Positions 33,177-46,133 of a stretch of DNA of 64,000 nt are shown piece after piece. Position 1 is the stretch's first letter, and every line of letters begins with the position of its first letter. The position numbers and the translations under genes were made by a program. The notes below the pieces were generated by a model. That model was not told the origin of the DNA. It searched no databases and saw only the letters and a list, made by a program, of their open reading frames with translations. Source of the DNA: Candidatus Arsenophonus triatominarum (GTDB lineage Bacteria > Pseudomonadota > Gammaproteobacteria > Enterobacterales > Enterobacteriaceae); the NCBI RefSeq assembly GCF_001640365.1, contig NZ_LWMI01000010.1:310001-374000 (forward strand). The letters run 5' to 3'.

Positions 33177-33701
33177 ATGAGCACAGCTAAATTAGTTAAA
33201 GTACCGAAAATTAATTTACTTTATACCCGTAATGATATTAGTGATAGTACTAAAAAACACGCTATTTCTGTTTTAAACCCGCTAGTTGCACAACTTATTA
33301 ATCTGTCATTGATGACAAAACAAGCACATTGGAATCTGCGCGGTAGGAACTTTATTGCTGTTCATGAATTATTAGATGAATTTAATTCCTCTATTTTAGA
33401 ACATCAAGATGAATTAGCGGAACGCGTGGTACAAATGGGTGGTACAGCTATGGGCACAATAGAGAGTGTTTATGGCCATACACCATTAAAAGCATACCCA
33501 ACCAATATTCACGATGTACAAGATCATTTGAAAGCCTTGGCCGATCGTGCTGCGGTGGTTGCCAATAATGTTCGTAAAGCAATTGATGAAGTTGGTGAAG
33601 TGGATGCTGAAGATATTCTCACTGGTGCTTCTCGTGATCTGGATAAATATCTCTGGTTTATCGAAGCCAATATTGAAAATAACCGTTGTATCTCTCGATA
33701 A
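33177..33701 (+). CDS. dps: Dps ferritin-like DNA-binding protein
   Basis: 174 residues. Dps forms a 12-subunit shell that oxidises and stores iron and coats DNA under stress. It starts [20 protein letters not shown] with a Lys-rich DNA-binding tail. Ferroxidase-site residues lie in KQAHWNLRG (about 49-57), [11 protein letters not shown] and HQDELAERV. The C-terminus [17 protein letters not shown] matches E. coli, then seven extra residues NNRCISR follow, probably from a stop-codon change. A GGGAG site precedes the ATG. It has its own terminator. In this lineage it is intact beside a decayed rhtA. Confidence 0.96.
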   Translation: MSTAKLVKVPKINLLYTRNDISDSTKKHAISVLNPLVAQLINLSLMTKQAHWNLRGRNFIAVHELLDEFNSSILEHQDELAERVVQMGGTAMGTIESVYGHTPLKAYPTNIHDVQDHLKALADRAAVVANNVRKAIDEVGEVDAEDILTGASRDLDKYLWFIEANIENNRCISR

Positions 33702-33729
33702 CTATATAAAAACAAAATGTCGTCATTTA

Positions 33730-33753
33730 GCCACACTCCTGTGTGGCTTTTTT
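33730..33753 (+). terminator. Rho-independent terminator after dps
   Basis: Perfect 7-bp stem GCCACAC / GTGTGGC with a 4-base loop, followed by six T. Confidence 0.93.
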
Positions 33754-33799
33754 ATGTTTATTTATCCACTTAATATCAATCAATTTTTTTACTATAATT

Positions 33800-33990
33800 C
33801 ACGAATTTCGCACAGGCATATAAAATTCCAGAAATGGCTTAAAAGCAATGGTTAATTTGCAAGTTACTAAAACGTATAAATTTGTTTAAATTACAATAAG
33901 TTGCTTTTAATTTATAAGATTTTGTCTATTTATATATTATGCTGAATTAAACTTAAAAATAGAGCGTTTTTTATTGGTGCGAAACTCATG
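33800..33990 (+). mobile_element. MITE-1, copy 7
   Basis: 191 bp with two altered end bases (CACGAATTTCGCAC, CTCATG). No clear duplication. Its right side abuts a MITE-3 piece. Confidence 0.87.
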
Positions 33991-34133
33991 TTTAGTAGAG
34001 AAAAATAGCTTCTTTTTTAACCTGCTATCACTAAGAATTTTCATGCTTTTTTATCTTATTGATTTTAAAATATTTTTTTGATAAATCGGCTATTTTTATT
34101 TTCTCGCAACTATCGCTTATCCCGAACTCAGGT
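33991..34133 (+). mobile_element. MITE-3 (IS982-related), right half
   Basis: 143 bp matching the second half of the 243-bp MITE-3 at 47920-48162, ending in the complement of ACCTGAGTTCGGGATAAG. The left half is lost at the MITE-1 border. Confidence 0.8.
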
Positions 34134-34622
34134 TGGAATTAGAGGCTAACTTATTGAAAAATAACCACACTGCAAATATGCAGCCTGCTCATAAAGTAGT
34201 CAATATTGTTAATGGTGGCTCATCACCAGGCACGTTTGCTCATGAGCTTTTAGCCATTGAGTATGCAGGATGGATTGCTCCAAAGTTCAGATTGATGGTT
34301 AACCAAACCTTCCTTGATTACAAAACAGGAAGATTAGCTCCTATCATCCCAATAACAGACTGGTTAGATAATCCCGCACAATTACGAAAAATGCTGATTA
34401 GCTATACCGAGCAAGTAGAAAAAATAAGTAGTGAGCGTGAATGAAGCAATTAGGACAAAATCACAAATCAGTCGCACTCGTGAAGCTTCTGCAATGGGTA
34501 AACTCAGTGTTGCTACACGTAAAAATAGGGAACTCACGGAACGATTAGGAGAAAGTGTTAAACATGCCACCATCACAGCAGTAAAGAATGCTACAGGGAA
34601 AGAATACAAATTTAATTTGTAG
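34134..34622 (+). pseudogene. Phage KilA-N/antirepressor-type protein, fragment
   Basis: Open pieces LLKNNHTANMQPAHKVVNIV, GTFAHELLAIEYAGWIAPKF and LMVNQTFLDYKTGRLAPI match the KilA-N domain of phage antirepressors. A frame change at about 34438 leads to IRTKSQISRTREASAMGKLS and TERLGESVKHATITAVKNAT, a typical antirepressor C-terminal region. The N-terminus is cut by a MITE-3. It marks the left part of a degraded prophage. Family is sure, function lost. Confidence 0.78.
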
Positions 34623-35074
34623 TAGCTGAGACTTGATCTGACAATTACCGGTTATTTATACAGTACCTGTCAGGTTAAATTTGATTTAAATCTTTCTCTC
34701 TCCAAAGTTATTTTCCATCGTGTAAAGTTGCCATAGGCGTTCGACCGCAACACATTTTTCCTTGATGAGTGCGTTGGTTATTATATTCCGCTAACCATTT
34801 ATCTAAATCAGCTTGTAATTCATCTAAAGCCCTATAGATTTTCTTACGAAAAGCCACCTGATAGAACTCTTGTAATACAGTTTTATGAAAGCGTTCACAA
34901 ATCCCATTAATTTGAGGTGAACGAGCTTTAGTTTTTGTATGATCAATATCATTGATAGCGAGATAAAGTTGATAATCGTGATGTTCAACTTTACCACAAT
35001 ACTCACTGCCTCTGTCCGTCAGTATATATACGTAACACCGGTAACCCATGCTGGGAATAAAAAGGGAGAACCTT

Positions 35075-35263
35075 AAGCCTGTTGCTCAATAGCAAAATTA
35101 ATTATGACTTACAAAAAAACCAGCCGATGATGATAAAATCATCAATTTTTGCATTAAAAATAACCTATGCAAGATTAAAAAATAAACTATTTTTGTATTT
35201 TTTAGATGTATCTAACTTGTTTTTATTTTAAGCAACTTTATTTCACTATTGAGCAACATGCTT
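35075..35263 (+). mobile_element. MITE-2, copy 4
   Basis: 189 bp, CTT duplicated (35072-35074, 35264-35266). Confidence 0.92.
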
Positions 35264-35306
35264 CTTGTCATTTAATAAATCTGCCGCCGTTATCGCGCTT
35301 TTTATT

Positions 35307-36342
35307 AAAATAGTTGCTGAATAGAGACTTGCATTTTTTGTCACGCTATAGACAATAAAAAGAGGTTTAACTTAGAAAATAACGGTTTGAAATGATCAAC
35401 AAAGAGCGGTTGTTACGAGATAATCGTTTATGTAAAGCAATCATTGGATTATCAGTCGAAGAATTGAAAAATTTAGCCGCTGAATTTTCAGCTTGTTATT
35501 TGATTTATCGGAAAAAGAATCGAAAAGATCACGAGCGGCAGATGGGTGCAGGGCAGAAAGGATTTATCCCAACCCCATTAGATAAACTGCTTTTTATTTT
35601 ATTGTATTTAAAATGTTATCCGACCTATGATTTGCAAGGACTTCTTTTTGGTTTAGATAGAACACGGGTATGTCGCTGGGTAAAAATATTATTGCCGGTT
35701 TTAGAGATGACCTTGGGGCGAGAATGTGTTTTGCCCGCTCGTCAAATTCGCTCTGCTGAGGAATTTTTTCGCGCCTTTCCTGGAGTTAAAGACGTCTTTA
35801 TTGATGGGACAGAGCGACCTGTCCAAAAGCCTAAGAATCTGCGTCGGCGAAAAAAAATGTATTCGGGAAAGAAAAGACAGACCACTCGAAAAGGGCTTAT
35901 TATGACTGACGAAACGAGGAAAATTGGATTTATCCCCGTGATCAAAAATGGGCGCCGTCACGATAAACGCTTACTCGATAAAGTCGATATAATTCGCCAT
36001 ATTCCCCCTGAGGTAACCATCTGGGCCGATACCGGTTTTCAAGGTATAGATAAACAGCATCCTAATACACAAATCCCAAAAAAAGGAACTCGAAAAAGAC
36101 CTTTATCGCCTGAACAAAAACAAGAAAATAAAATAATCTCGGGCATCCGTATTACGGTTGAACACGCCATCGCGGGTATCAAGCGCCTCGGTTGTATGAC
36201 CCAAATTTTACGGAATCGTAGACCCTTTATTGATGATACCTTTTTACTCCTTAGTGCCGGTCTTTGGAATTTCCATCTCAGAACAGCCTAAAATTTACTT
36301 CAATCACCGAATACCCTTATTTCACTATTAAGCAACACGCTT
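35307..36342 (+). mobile_element. IS5 family element, copy 5
   Basis: 1036 bp (one base lost in the right end), ATT duplicated (35304-35306, 36343-36345). Confidence 0.93.
35392..36291 (+). CDS. IS5 family transposase, copy 5
   Basis: Intact 299 residues; one change from copy 1 (IPVIKNGRR for IPMIKNGRR). Confidence 0.92.
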   Translation: MINKERLLRDNRLCKAIIGLSVEELKNLAAEFSACYLIYRKKNRKDHERQMGAGQKGFIPTPLDKLLFILLYLKCYPTYDLQGLLFGLDRTRVCRWVKILLPVLEMTLGRECVLPARQIRSAEEFFRAFPGVKDVFIDGTERPVQKPKNLRRRKKMYSGKKRQTTRKGLIMTDETRKIGFIPVIKNGRRHDKRLLDKVDIIRHIPPEVTIWADTGFQGIDKQHPNTQIPKKGTRKRPLSPEQKQENKIISGIRITVEHAIAGIKRLGCMTQILRNRRPFIDDTFLLLSAGLWNFHLRTA

Positions 36343-36809
36343 ATTGTGTAAAGCTTACAATGAACGACTTTACTGTAAGTATCAATGTAAGTTTGTTGAT
36401 AAACACGAGCAACGCCTTTTAAATGACCGACATAAAAAGTATCTTGTGAACCCAGATAACCTGGATGCGCTGTTTCAATCTCACCACAGGCTTCATCATC
36501 TTGCGCTTTCTTTTCTAGAGCACTGATTTGTGATTCTGACAGGATAATTCCTTCTGTTGCGATTTTATCTTCAAGCGCTTTTAGGCGTTTTGTAAAATTT
36601 TCGAGATTATGGCGCAGCCAAATAGAGCGAACACCACCCCCCGAAATAAAAATGCCTTTTTTTCTTAGTTCATTACTACTGCGGTGTTGACCGTGTGCAG
36701 GGTATTCAATCGCATACTCAACTACAGCGCTTTCAATCTGTTCATCTACTCTATTTTTTACGTTAGGCACCCGTCGATTTTGATTAATTAAAGCGTCTAT
36801 CTGTAGTGG

Positions 36810-38155
<1,346 letters not shown>

Positions 38156-38467
38156 TTCGGCACCTATAAAAATTATGAGGTAAGCATATCACCTCAACTT
38201 AGGTGGCCAAATTTAGTATGCCACTACAATCCCACCATCGTTAACAAGTTCCTGGTAGCGATAAAACGTATCTCGGGATACCCCCATAATCTTACAGGCT
38301 TTTGAGACGTTATTAAGCTCTTCAGCGGACTTTATGTTTGATGATAGGATTATTTGTTTGATACATAGAATTACCTTTTATTTAATTATCTAATGATGTT
38401 AATTAAAACCGGTAACGCTCTTTTTTAAATCAGAATTGTCAGATTAAGTTAAGACTAATACATTTAA

Positions 38468-38629
38468 TTTGCCCCACTTCGTCAATGGTGTCGTGAGAAC
38501 AAGGTGGAAGCTAAAGAAATACCGGATATCCGTTATGGTCAGGTAAAGTCATGGCCTGCTGAATCATGGCTACAGGTATACGGTATCAATCTGAAATCGT
38601 TATTTGCTAATAGCCAAAGTATTCACTAG
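38468..38629 (+). pseudogene. Small phage-type protein, C-terminal fragment
   Basis: 53 open codons, FAPLRQWCRENKVEAKEIPD, IRYGQVKSWPAESWLQVYGI and NLKSLFANSQSIH, entering from the IS481 border. Coding character is good and the setting is a prophage remnant, but I do not recognise the family. The WC..N.V pattern could belong to an excisionase-like helix-turn-helix protein. Confidence 0.4.
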
Positions 38630-38662
38630 AAATTGACAGCTATTTGGTATTTCCGCATCACT

Positions 38663-38689
38663 AAAAAAAAGACCAGCGCAAGGCTGGCC
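38663..38689 (-). terminator. Rho-independent terminator without an assigned gene
   Basis: On the complement GGCCAGC / GCTGGTC (7 bp with one G-U) around the loop CTTGC, followed by eight T. Confidence 0.8.
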
Positions 38690-38745
38690 AACACCAGGGA
38701 AAATGTTGCTGTTAACTAACACACAACGCCAACAATGCTACCATA
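38663..38745 (-). ncRNA. Candidate prophage small RNA or tiny-peptide transcript
   Basis: Read on the complement: a G/U-rich stretch (38716-38733, complement GTTGGCGTTGTGTGTTAG), an A/U-rich linker, then a strong terminator hairpin and eight U. No protein gene precedes the terminator. A 10-codon frame, MVALLALCVS (38712-38744), lies within, so a leader or toxin peptide is an alternative. No clear promoter was seen. Inference only. Confidence 0.3.
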
Positions 38746-38847
38746 AATAATTCATAAATGATCACTTTTTTATCAACATTTGCATTCATTTAATCAATAA
38801 AGCTAAGAATTTTACACTACTATTTTATCAATAACCGGATAAATATT

Positions 38848-39154
38848 ATGAATAACGTCCATAAATACCGAAAAACGTTACATCACGCGAGTTTCGTATT
38901 CGTACCAATAAAAAAACGCTCTATTTTTAAGTTTAATTCAGCATAATATATAAATAGACAAAATCTTATAAATTAAAAGCAACTTATTGTAATTTAAACA
39001 AATTTATATGTTTTAGTAATTTGCAAATTAACCATTGCTTTTAAGCCATTTCTGGAATTTTATATGCCTGTGCGAAACTCGTGATCATATAAAAGCAGGG
39101 ATGCAGGTTATTTATCATGGTGAGATGATGAAAATAATTTATTGGTATAGATAA
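38848..39154 (+). pseudogene. Unidentified 34-residue reading frame split by MITE-1
   Basis: Codons before and after the MITE join without loss: MNNVHKYRKTLH then HIKAGMQVIYHGEMMKII, ending YWYR. No homologue is known to me. Its exact restoration and prophage location suggest a real small gene, but it is short. Confidence 0.35.
38886..39083 (-). mobile_element. MITE-1, copy 8
   Basis: 198 bp; six extra bases in the left repeat. ATCA on both sides (38882-38885, 39084-39087). Confidence 0.88.
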
Positions 39155-39173
39155 TTAACTTCAAGGTCTTAAA

Positions 39174-39678
39174 GTGAAAGAAGAACATTCGTATGATTTA
39201 TTGTATTTTGTGAAAAACGAGTTTAAATTTGAATCTAATAATATCGACAAGGTTAGAAAGGAACATGGTAAATTCGGTAGAGTCTGCTTCATATCTACTC
39301 AAAAAAGAGATAAGAAAGAATTATTAGAATACTGTGCAGAGACATATTTGTATAATCACAGCGATAATTCTATAAAAACGATATATTTGATTGCTTTTGA
39401 CCTACATGACATTTGCATAGGGTCAGGCTTTGTTTGATTGCAGCGTAGAAATACCAGAACCCAAAATAACCGTTCATTTAAGAGAATTTATAAAATGATA
39501 CCCATGGGAGTACTATAACAGAGCATCAAACGGCGCACCGCAATACTCATACTTTCCCATACTAAATCATATCTATCACCTGACAAAGAACGAATATAAC
39601 CATTCGTACTTAGGCTATATGTTTTTGTGGGGCAATGAACCGCCTGAGAATAGTGTGAGTTTTTCAATGAGGACATAA
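39174..39678 (+). pseudogene. Unidentified phage-region protein, decayed
   Basis: A GTG start after AAGG gives 87 codons (MKEEHSYDLLYFVKNEFKFE to LHDICIGSGFV). Beyond that stop, another frame continues LFDCSVEIPEPKITVHLREF, then after a TGA, YPWEYYNRASNGAPQYSYFP and HSYLGYMFLWGNEPPENSVS to 39678. The pieces look like one protein of about 160 residues with a shift and a nonsense codon. Family unknown. Confidence 0.4.
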
Positions 39679-39697
39679 ACGTGAATAATAATTCTAT

Positions 39698-39886
39698 AAG
39701 CCTGTTGCCAAATAGTGAACTCACGCTGCTTTAAACAAAAACGACTCACATACACTTCAAAAACACGAGAGTGGTTTGTTTTTTAATCTAAAATGGATTA
39801 TTTTCAATTTAAAATGTGATTATTTTATAGTCAACTTTTAATTTTTTGATAAATTCTAATTAATGCCCTTATTTAGCAACAGGCTT
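39698..39886 (+). mobile_element. MITE-2, diverged subfamily
   Basis: 189 bp, the same length as MITE-2, with ends AAGCCTGTTGCCAAATAG and the complement of AAGCCTGTTGCTAAATAA, but a largely different interior. TAT duplicated (39695-39697, 39887-39889). Confidence 0.82.
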
Positions 39887-39887
39887 T

Positions 39888-39987
39888 ATGTTTATTACAG
39901 ATGAACAAATGAAAGAGTTAACAGGCTATCAGAAACCATCCAAACAATGTAAAGTTTTAGAAGAAGCGGGAATCTTTTTCATTAAAG
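39888..39987 (+). pseudogene. DUF4224 phage protein, N-terminal fragment
   Basis: MFITDEQMKELTGYQKPSKQ followed by CKVLEEAGIFFIK fits the DUF4224 family of small phage proteins, usually found just before an integrase gene. Its ATG overlaps the MITE duplication, and the 3' end is replaced by an IS481 at 39988. The integrase remnant lies further on, at 44.7-46.0 kb. Confidence 0.75.
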
Positions 39988-40249
39988 TGTATTAGTCTTA
40001 ACTTAATCTGACAACTCTGATTTAAAAAAGAGCCACGAGTTTCGCACAGGCATATAAAATTCCAGAAATGGCTTAAAAGCAATGGCTAATTTGCAAGTTA
40101 CTAAAACGTATAAATTTGTTTAAATTACAATAAGTTGCTTTTAATTTATAAGATTTTGTCTATTTATATATTATGCTGAATTAAACTTAAAAATAGAGCG
40201 TTTTTTTATTGGTGCGAAACTCGTGAGAGCGTTACCGGTTTTAATTAAC
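39988..40249 (+). mobile_element. IS481 left-end fragment (copy f1) carrying MITE-1
   Basis: About 70 bp of the IS481 leader, starting TGTATTAG, ending before the transposase ATG; a second IS481 left end follows directly. Confidence 0.85.
40034..40225 (+). mobile_element. MITE-1, copy 9
   Basis: 192 bp, AGAGC duplicated (40029-40033, 40226-40230). Confidence 0.93.
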
Positions 40250-40593
40250 TATATTAGTCTTAACTTAATCTGACAATTCTGATTTAAATTAGATAATTAA
40301 ATAAAAGGTAATTCTATGTATCAAACAAATAATCCTATCATCAAACATAAAGTCGGGTTACTTAACCTCGCTGAAGAGCTTAATAACGTCTCAAAAGCCT
40401 GTAAGATTATGGGGGTATCCCGAGATACGTTTTATCGCTACCAGGAACTTGTTAACGATGGTGGGATAGACGCTTTAATTAATCAAAATCGACGGGTGCC
40501 TAACGTAAAAAATAGAGTAGATGAACAGATTGAAAGCGCTGTAGTTGAGTATGCGATTGAATACCCTGCACACGGACAACACCGCAGTAGTAA
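40250..40593 (+). mobile_element. IS481 family element, copy f2, 5' part
   Basis: Leader with about 30 bp deleted, then the first 93 codons of transposase (40316-40593), cut by IS3 copy 4. Confidence 0.87.
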
Positions 40594-40666
40594 TGTAGTG
40601 GCATACTAAATTTGGCCACCTAAGTTGAGGTGATATGCTTACCTCATAATTTTTATAGGTGCCGAA

Positions 40667-42024
<1,358 letters not shown>

Positions 42025-42473
42025 CCACTACAATAGACGCTTTAATTAATCAAAATCGACGGGTGCCTAACGTAAAAAATAGAGTAGATGAACAGATTGA
42101 AAGCGCTGTAGTTGAGTATGCGATTGAATACCCTGCACACGGTCAACACCGCAGTAGTAATGAACTAAGAAAAAAAGGCATTTTTATTTCGGGGGTGGCG
42201 TTCGCTCTATTTGGCTGCGCCATAATCTTGATAATTTTACAAAACACCTAAAAGCGCTTGAAGATAAAATCGCAACAGAAGGAATTATCCTGTCAGAATC
42301 ACAAATCAGTGCTCTAGAAAAGAAAGCGCAAGATGATGAAGCCTGTGGTGAGATTGAAACAGCGCATCCAGGTTATCTGGGTTCACAAGATACTTTTTAT
42401 GTCGGTCATTTAAAAGGCGTTGGTCGTGTTTATCAACAAACTTACATTGATACTTACAGTAAAGTCGTTCATT

Positions 42474-43510
42474 AAAATAGTTGCTGAATAGAGACTTGCA
42501 TTTTTTGTCACGCTATAGACAATAAAAAGAGGTTTAACTTAGAAAATAACGGTTTGAAATGATCAACAAAGAGCGGTTGTTACGAGATAATCGTTTATGT
42601 AAAGCAATCATTGGATTATCAGTCGAAGAATTGAAAAATTTAGCCGCTGAATTTTCAGCTTGTTATTTGATTTATCGGAAAAAGAATCGAAAAGATCACG
42701 AGCGGCAGATGGGTGCAGGGCAGAAAGGATTTATCCCAACCCCATTAGATAAACTGCTTTTTATTTTATTGTATTTAAAATGTTATCCGACCTATGATTT
42801 GCAAGGACTTCTTTTTGGTTTAGATAGAACACGGGTATGTCGCTGGGTAAAAATATTATTGCCGGTTTTAGAGATGACCTTGGGGCGAGAATGTGTTTTG
42901 CCCGCTCGTCAAATTCGCTCTGCTGAGGAATTTTTTCGCGTCTTTCCTGGAGTTAAAGACGTCTTTATTGATGGGACAGAGCGACCTGTCCAAAAGCCTA
43001 AGAATCTGCGTCGGCGAAAAAAAATGTATTCGGGAAAGAAAAGACAGACCACACGAAAAGGGCTTATTATGACTGACGAAACGAGGAAAATTGGATTTAT
43101 CCCCATGATCAAAAATGGGCGCCGTCACGATAAACGCTTACTCGATAAAGTCGATATAATTCGCCATATTCCCCCTGAGGTAACCATCTGGGCCGATACC
43201 GGTTTTCAAGGTATAGATAAACAGCATCCTAATACACAAATCCCAAAAAAAGGAACTCGAAAAAGACCTTTATCGCCTGAACAAAAACAAGAAAATAAAA
43301 TAATCTCGGGCATCCGTATTACGGTTGAACACGCCATCGCGGGTATCAAGCGCCTCGGTTGTATGACCCAAATTTTACGGAATCGTAGACCCTTTATTGA
43401 TGATACCTTTTTACTCCTTAGTGCCGGTCTTTGGAATTTCCATCTCAGAACAGCCTAAAATTTACTTCAATCACCGAAATACCCTTATTTCACTATTAAG
43501 CAACACGCTT
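42474..43510 (+). mobile_element. IS5 family element, copy 6
   Basis: 1037 bp, ATT duplicated (42471-42473, 43511-43513). Confidence 0.93.
42559..43458 (+). CDS. IS5 family transposase, copy 6
   Basis: Intact 299 residues; one change (FFRVFPGVK for FFRAFPGVK). Confidence 0.92.
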   Translation: MINKERLLRDNRLCKAIIGLSVEELKNLAAEFSACYLIYRKKNRKDHERQMGAGQKGFIPTPLDKLLFILLYLKCYPTYDLQGLLFGLDRTRVCRWVKILLPVLEMTLGRECVLPARQIRSAEEFFRVFPGVKDVFIDGTERPVQKPKNLRRRKKMYSGKKRQTTRKGLIMTDETRKIGFIPMIKNGRRHDKRLLDKVDIIRHIPPEVTIWADTGFQGIDKQHPNTQIPKKGTRKRPLSPEQKQENKIISGIRITVEHAIAGIKRLGCMTQILRNRRPFIDDTFLLLSAGLWNFHLRTA

Positions 43511-44019
43511 ATTGTAAGCTTTACACAACAAAAAGCGCGATAACGGCGGCAGATTTATTAAATGACAAGGTTCTCCCTTTTTATTCCCAGCATGGGTTAC
43601 CAGTGTTACGTATACTGACGGACAGAGACAGTGAGTATTGTGGTAAAGTTGAACATCACGATTATCAACTTTATCTCGCTATCAATGATATTGATCATAC
43701 AAAAACTAAAGCTCGTTCACCTCAAACTAATGGGATTTGTGAACGCTTTCATAAAACTGTATTACAAGAGTTCTATCAGGTGGCTTTTCGTAAGAAAATC
43801 TATAGGGCTTTAGATGAATTACAAGCTGACTTAGATAAATGGTTAGCGGAATATAATAACCAACGCACTCATCAAGGAAAAATGTGTTGCGGTCGAACGC
43901 CTATGGCAACTTTACACGATGGAAAACAACTTTGGAGAGAGAAAGATTTAAATCAAATTTAACCTGACAGGTACTGTATAAATAACCGGTAACTGTTAGA
44001 TTAAGTCTGAGCCACTACA

Positions 44020-44333
44020 ACTACAGCGCTTTCAATCTGTTCGTCTACTCTATTTTTTACGTTAGGCACCCGTCGATTTTGATTAATTAAAGCGTCTATC
44101 CCACCATCGTTAACAAGTTCCTGGTAGCGATAAAACGTATCTCGGGATACCCCCATAATCTTACAGGCTTTTGAGACGTTATAAGCTCTTCAGCGAGGTT
44201 AAGTAACCCGACTTTATGTTTGATTTGTTTGATACATAGAATTACCTTTTATTTAATTATCTAATGATGTTAATTAAAACCGATAACGCTCTTTTTTAAA
44301 TCAGAATTGTCAGATTAAGTTAAGACTAATACA
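44020..44333 (-). mobile_element. IS481 family element, copy h, 5' fragment
   Basis: Reverse-oriented leader and first 70 codons (ATG at 44235-44237), directly abutting the right end of copy g. A lost base near 44183 and a 9-base loss near 44222 damage it. Confidence 0.85.
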
Positions 44334-44739
44334 GATTATGCCAAAGTAAATTAACTAAAACTATGCCAGCAATAACATCATGTTCATTACCTGAATATTG
44401 ATAATGGACCATCTCTATTTTTTTACTACGTGTTTTGGCAATCAATGTACCATCGGCAATTAGTACGCAAGGGCTTTTTTTGTCTATAGAAGGTTGAACT
44501 AATCGCTATAGGTCTTTAGGTCGAAAACATCTACTTTTTAGCCATCGGCTAACAGTGTCATGAGATAAAGGCGATGAGCTTATTTCTGATAACGCCAAAC
44601 CAGAGTATCTTACACTGCTTACTTGTAAGAATGTTTTATAGATATTTTTAATGCATGGATAACCGGACAAAATATGAACACCCTAATTTTTTCTTGTTTT
44701 TAAATTTATACTTCTTTTTTGGAGATTGCGAAACTCGTG
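44334..44739 (-). mobile_element. IS701/IS4-like element, copy D, fragment
   Basis: Carries the right terminal repeat and the transposase start (SVRYSGLALSEISSSPLSHD, LIADGTLIAKT); the catalytic half is gone at the IS481 border. The first motif Asp pair is altered to ADGT. It cuts the integrase gene. Confidence 0.85.
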
Positions 44740-44842
44740 TATGATAATAAACTTTGGGTTGTTCAGCAAAAGACAGAAAATAAAATAGCTATCCCATTAA
44801 ATATAGAAATTGAGAATATGAAATTAAATGATGTTTTAAATA

Positions 44843-45723
44843 TAGCTAGGCGACTTAATTTTGATTACAGCATATGTATTAAAAACAGGTCATCGATAGT
44901 GCATCCTGTTTCCATCTTTTTACGTTTAGCTTGAGACCATTTATGTTCTATAGGATTTAAATCTGGTGAATACACAGGCAAATATTCTATCTGGTGTCCT
45001 GCGTTTATAATTGCCTGTTCAATATTCTTACCTTTGTGAAAGCTAGCGTTGTCCATAAAAATAACAGAATTTTCAGGAAGTTCTGGGAGCAATATTTTTG
45101 TGATCCAAACATAAAAAACATCACGATTAATATTGCAATCAAATAATCCGATAGCAAAAAGGGTTGTTCCCAATAAAGCGCCAATAACATTTGTTCTTCC
45201 CTTAGCACCCCAGTTTTTCAGGCCAAAACAACGGTGACCTTTTGGGGAATAGCCGTGAGTTCGTGGAGTGTCATGTGAAAAACCACTTTCATCAATAAAA
45301 ACAACAGATTTATCTTTTTTTTCATACTGTTGTCTTTTTTGCTGATGTGCCAGCCTGTCGCTTTCGTTGGTTTTTGGATGGAATAGAGTTTTTTTTATAG
45401 GTTAATCCCAGCTTTTTAAGGGATTGCCAAATAGTCTTTTTACAAACACCGAATCGCTCTGCCCGTTCCTTTTGGTAAGCATCTGGATACTGTTCCACAT
45501 CTTTTGCTAAAGCATTTTTATCGAGCTTCCTCTTACGTGGCGTTGAATTTTTTGGCTCTGGTCGTTTAAGCCAACGTACTAAAGACGCTTTTCCAATACG
45601 GAATTGTTTCGCAGTTTCTCGAATTGTTAAACCTTCGGCTTTCCTTACAGATATTACTTTACGTCGAAAATCAATTGTATAACTCATAACACACCTTGTA
45701 ATCAAAATTAAGTCGCCTAGCTA
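44843..45723 (-). mobile_element. IS630 family element, copy 8
   Basis: Full 881 bp, TA duplicated (44841-44842, 45724-45725), in the integrase remnant. Confidence 0.93.
44865..45687 (-). CDS. IS630 transposase, copy 8 (A8 frame break)
   Basis: Product identical to copy 1. Confidence 0.8.
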
Positions 45724-46065
45724 TAATATAAATAAAAATTCTCAATTTGTTATTTCAATAAACGGAAAACAACTTACTACTACAAAAATTTCAGTACAAT
45801 TTGCAAAAACAAGAGACAAAACAAATTTGTCGTGGGAGGGAACTGCTCCCTCTTTTCATGAAATCCGTAGTTTATCAGCCAGATTATATACTACAAAAAT
45901 GAGCAGTGAATTAGCTCAAAATTTGCTCGGTCATAAATCAGCGGATATGACAGCAAAATATCAAGATGAAAAAAGTAAAGGATGGAATGAAATAAGTTTA
46001 TCGTGAGTGAATAGTGAGTTATAGTGATAATTGTTTTGTATCTATTTGATAAATAATCATAAAAT

Positions 46066-46099
46066 AAAAACATAACTGCCAGTTTGCAGTTATGTTTTT
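46066..46099. terminator. Two-way terminator between int and yeaQ
   Basis: Perfect 14-bp stem AAAAACATAACTGC / GCAGTTATGTTTTT with a 6-base loop, giving a T run on either strand between convergent genes. Confidence 0.88.
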
Positions 46100-46133
46100 A
46101 TATGAGAAATGCTTATTATCTTTAGATAGTGGG

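Larger units (their letters stand above)
42033..44019 (+). mobile_element. IS481 family element, copy g, 3' part carrying IS5
   Basis: Starts within codon 53 (ALINQNRR) at the IS3 border and ends at GAGCCACTACA. Transposase damaged by a 2-base loss near 42190 (FISGVAFA). IS5 copy 6 is nested. Confidence 0.88.
44740..46006 (+). pseudogene. int: Phage tyrosine integrase, C-terminal part, split by IS630
   Basis: Pieces 44740-44842 (NKLWVVQQKTENKIAIPLNI) and 45726-46006 join in frame after removal of the IS630 and one TA. Motifs of the tyrosine recombinase domain: FHEIRSLSARLY (box II Arg), ELAQNLLGHKSADMTAKY (His and the active-site Tyr). It ends EKSKGWNEISLS. The N-terminal part and first Arg are lost at the IS701-like border. 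With DUF4224 at 39.9 kb this marks the integration end of the prophage; a terminator follows. Confidence 0.9.
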
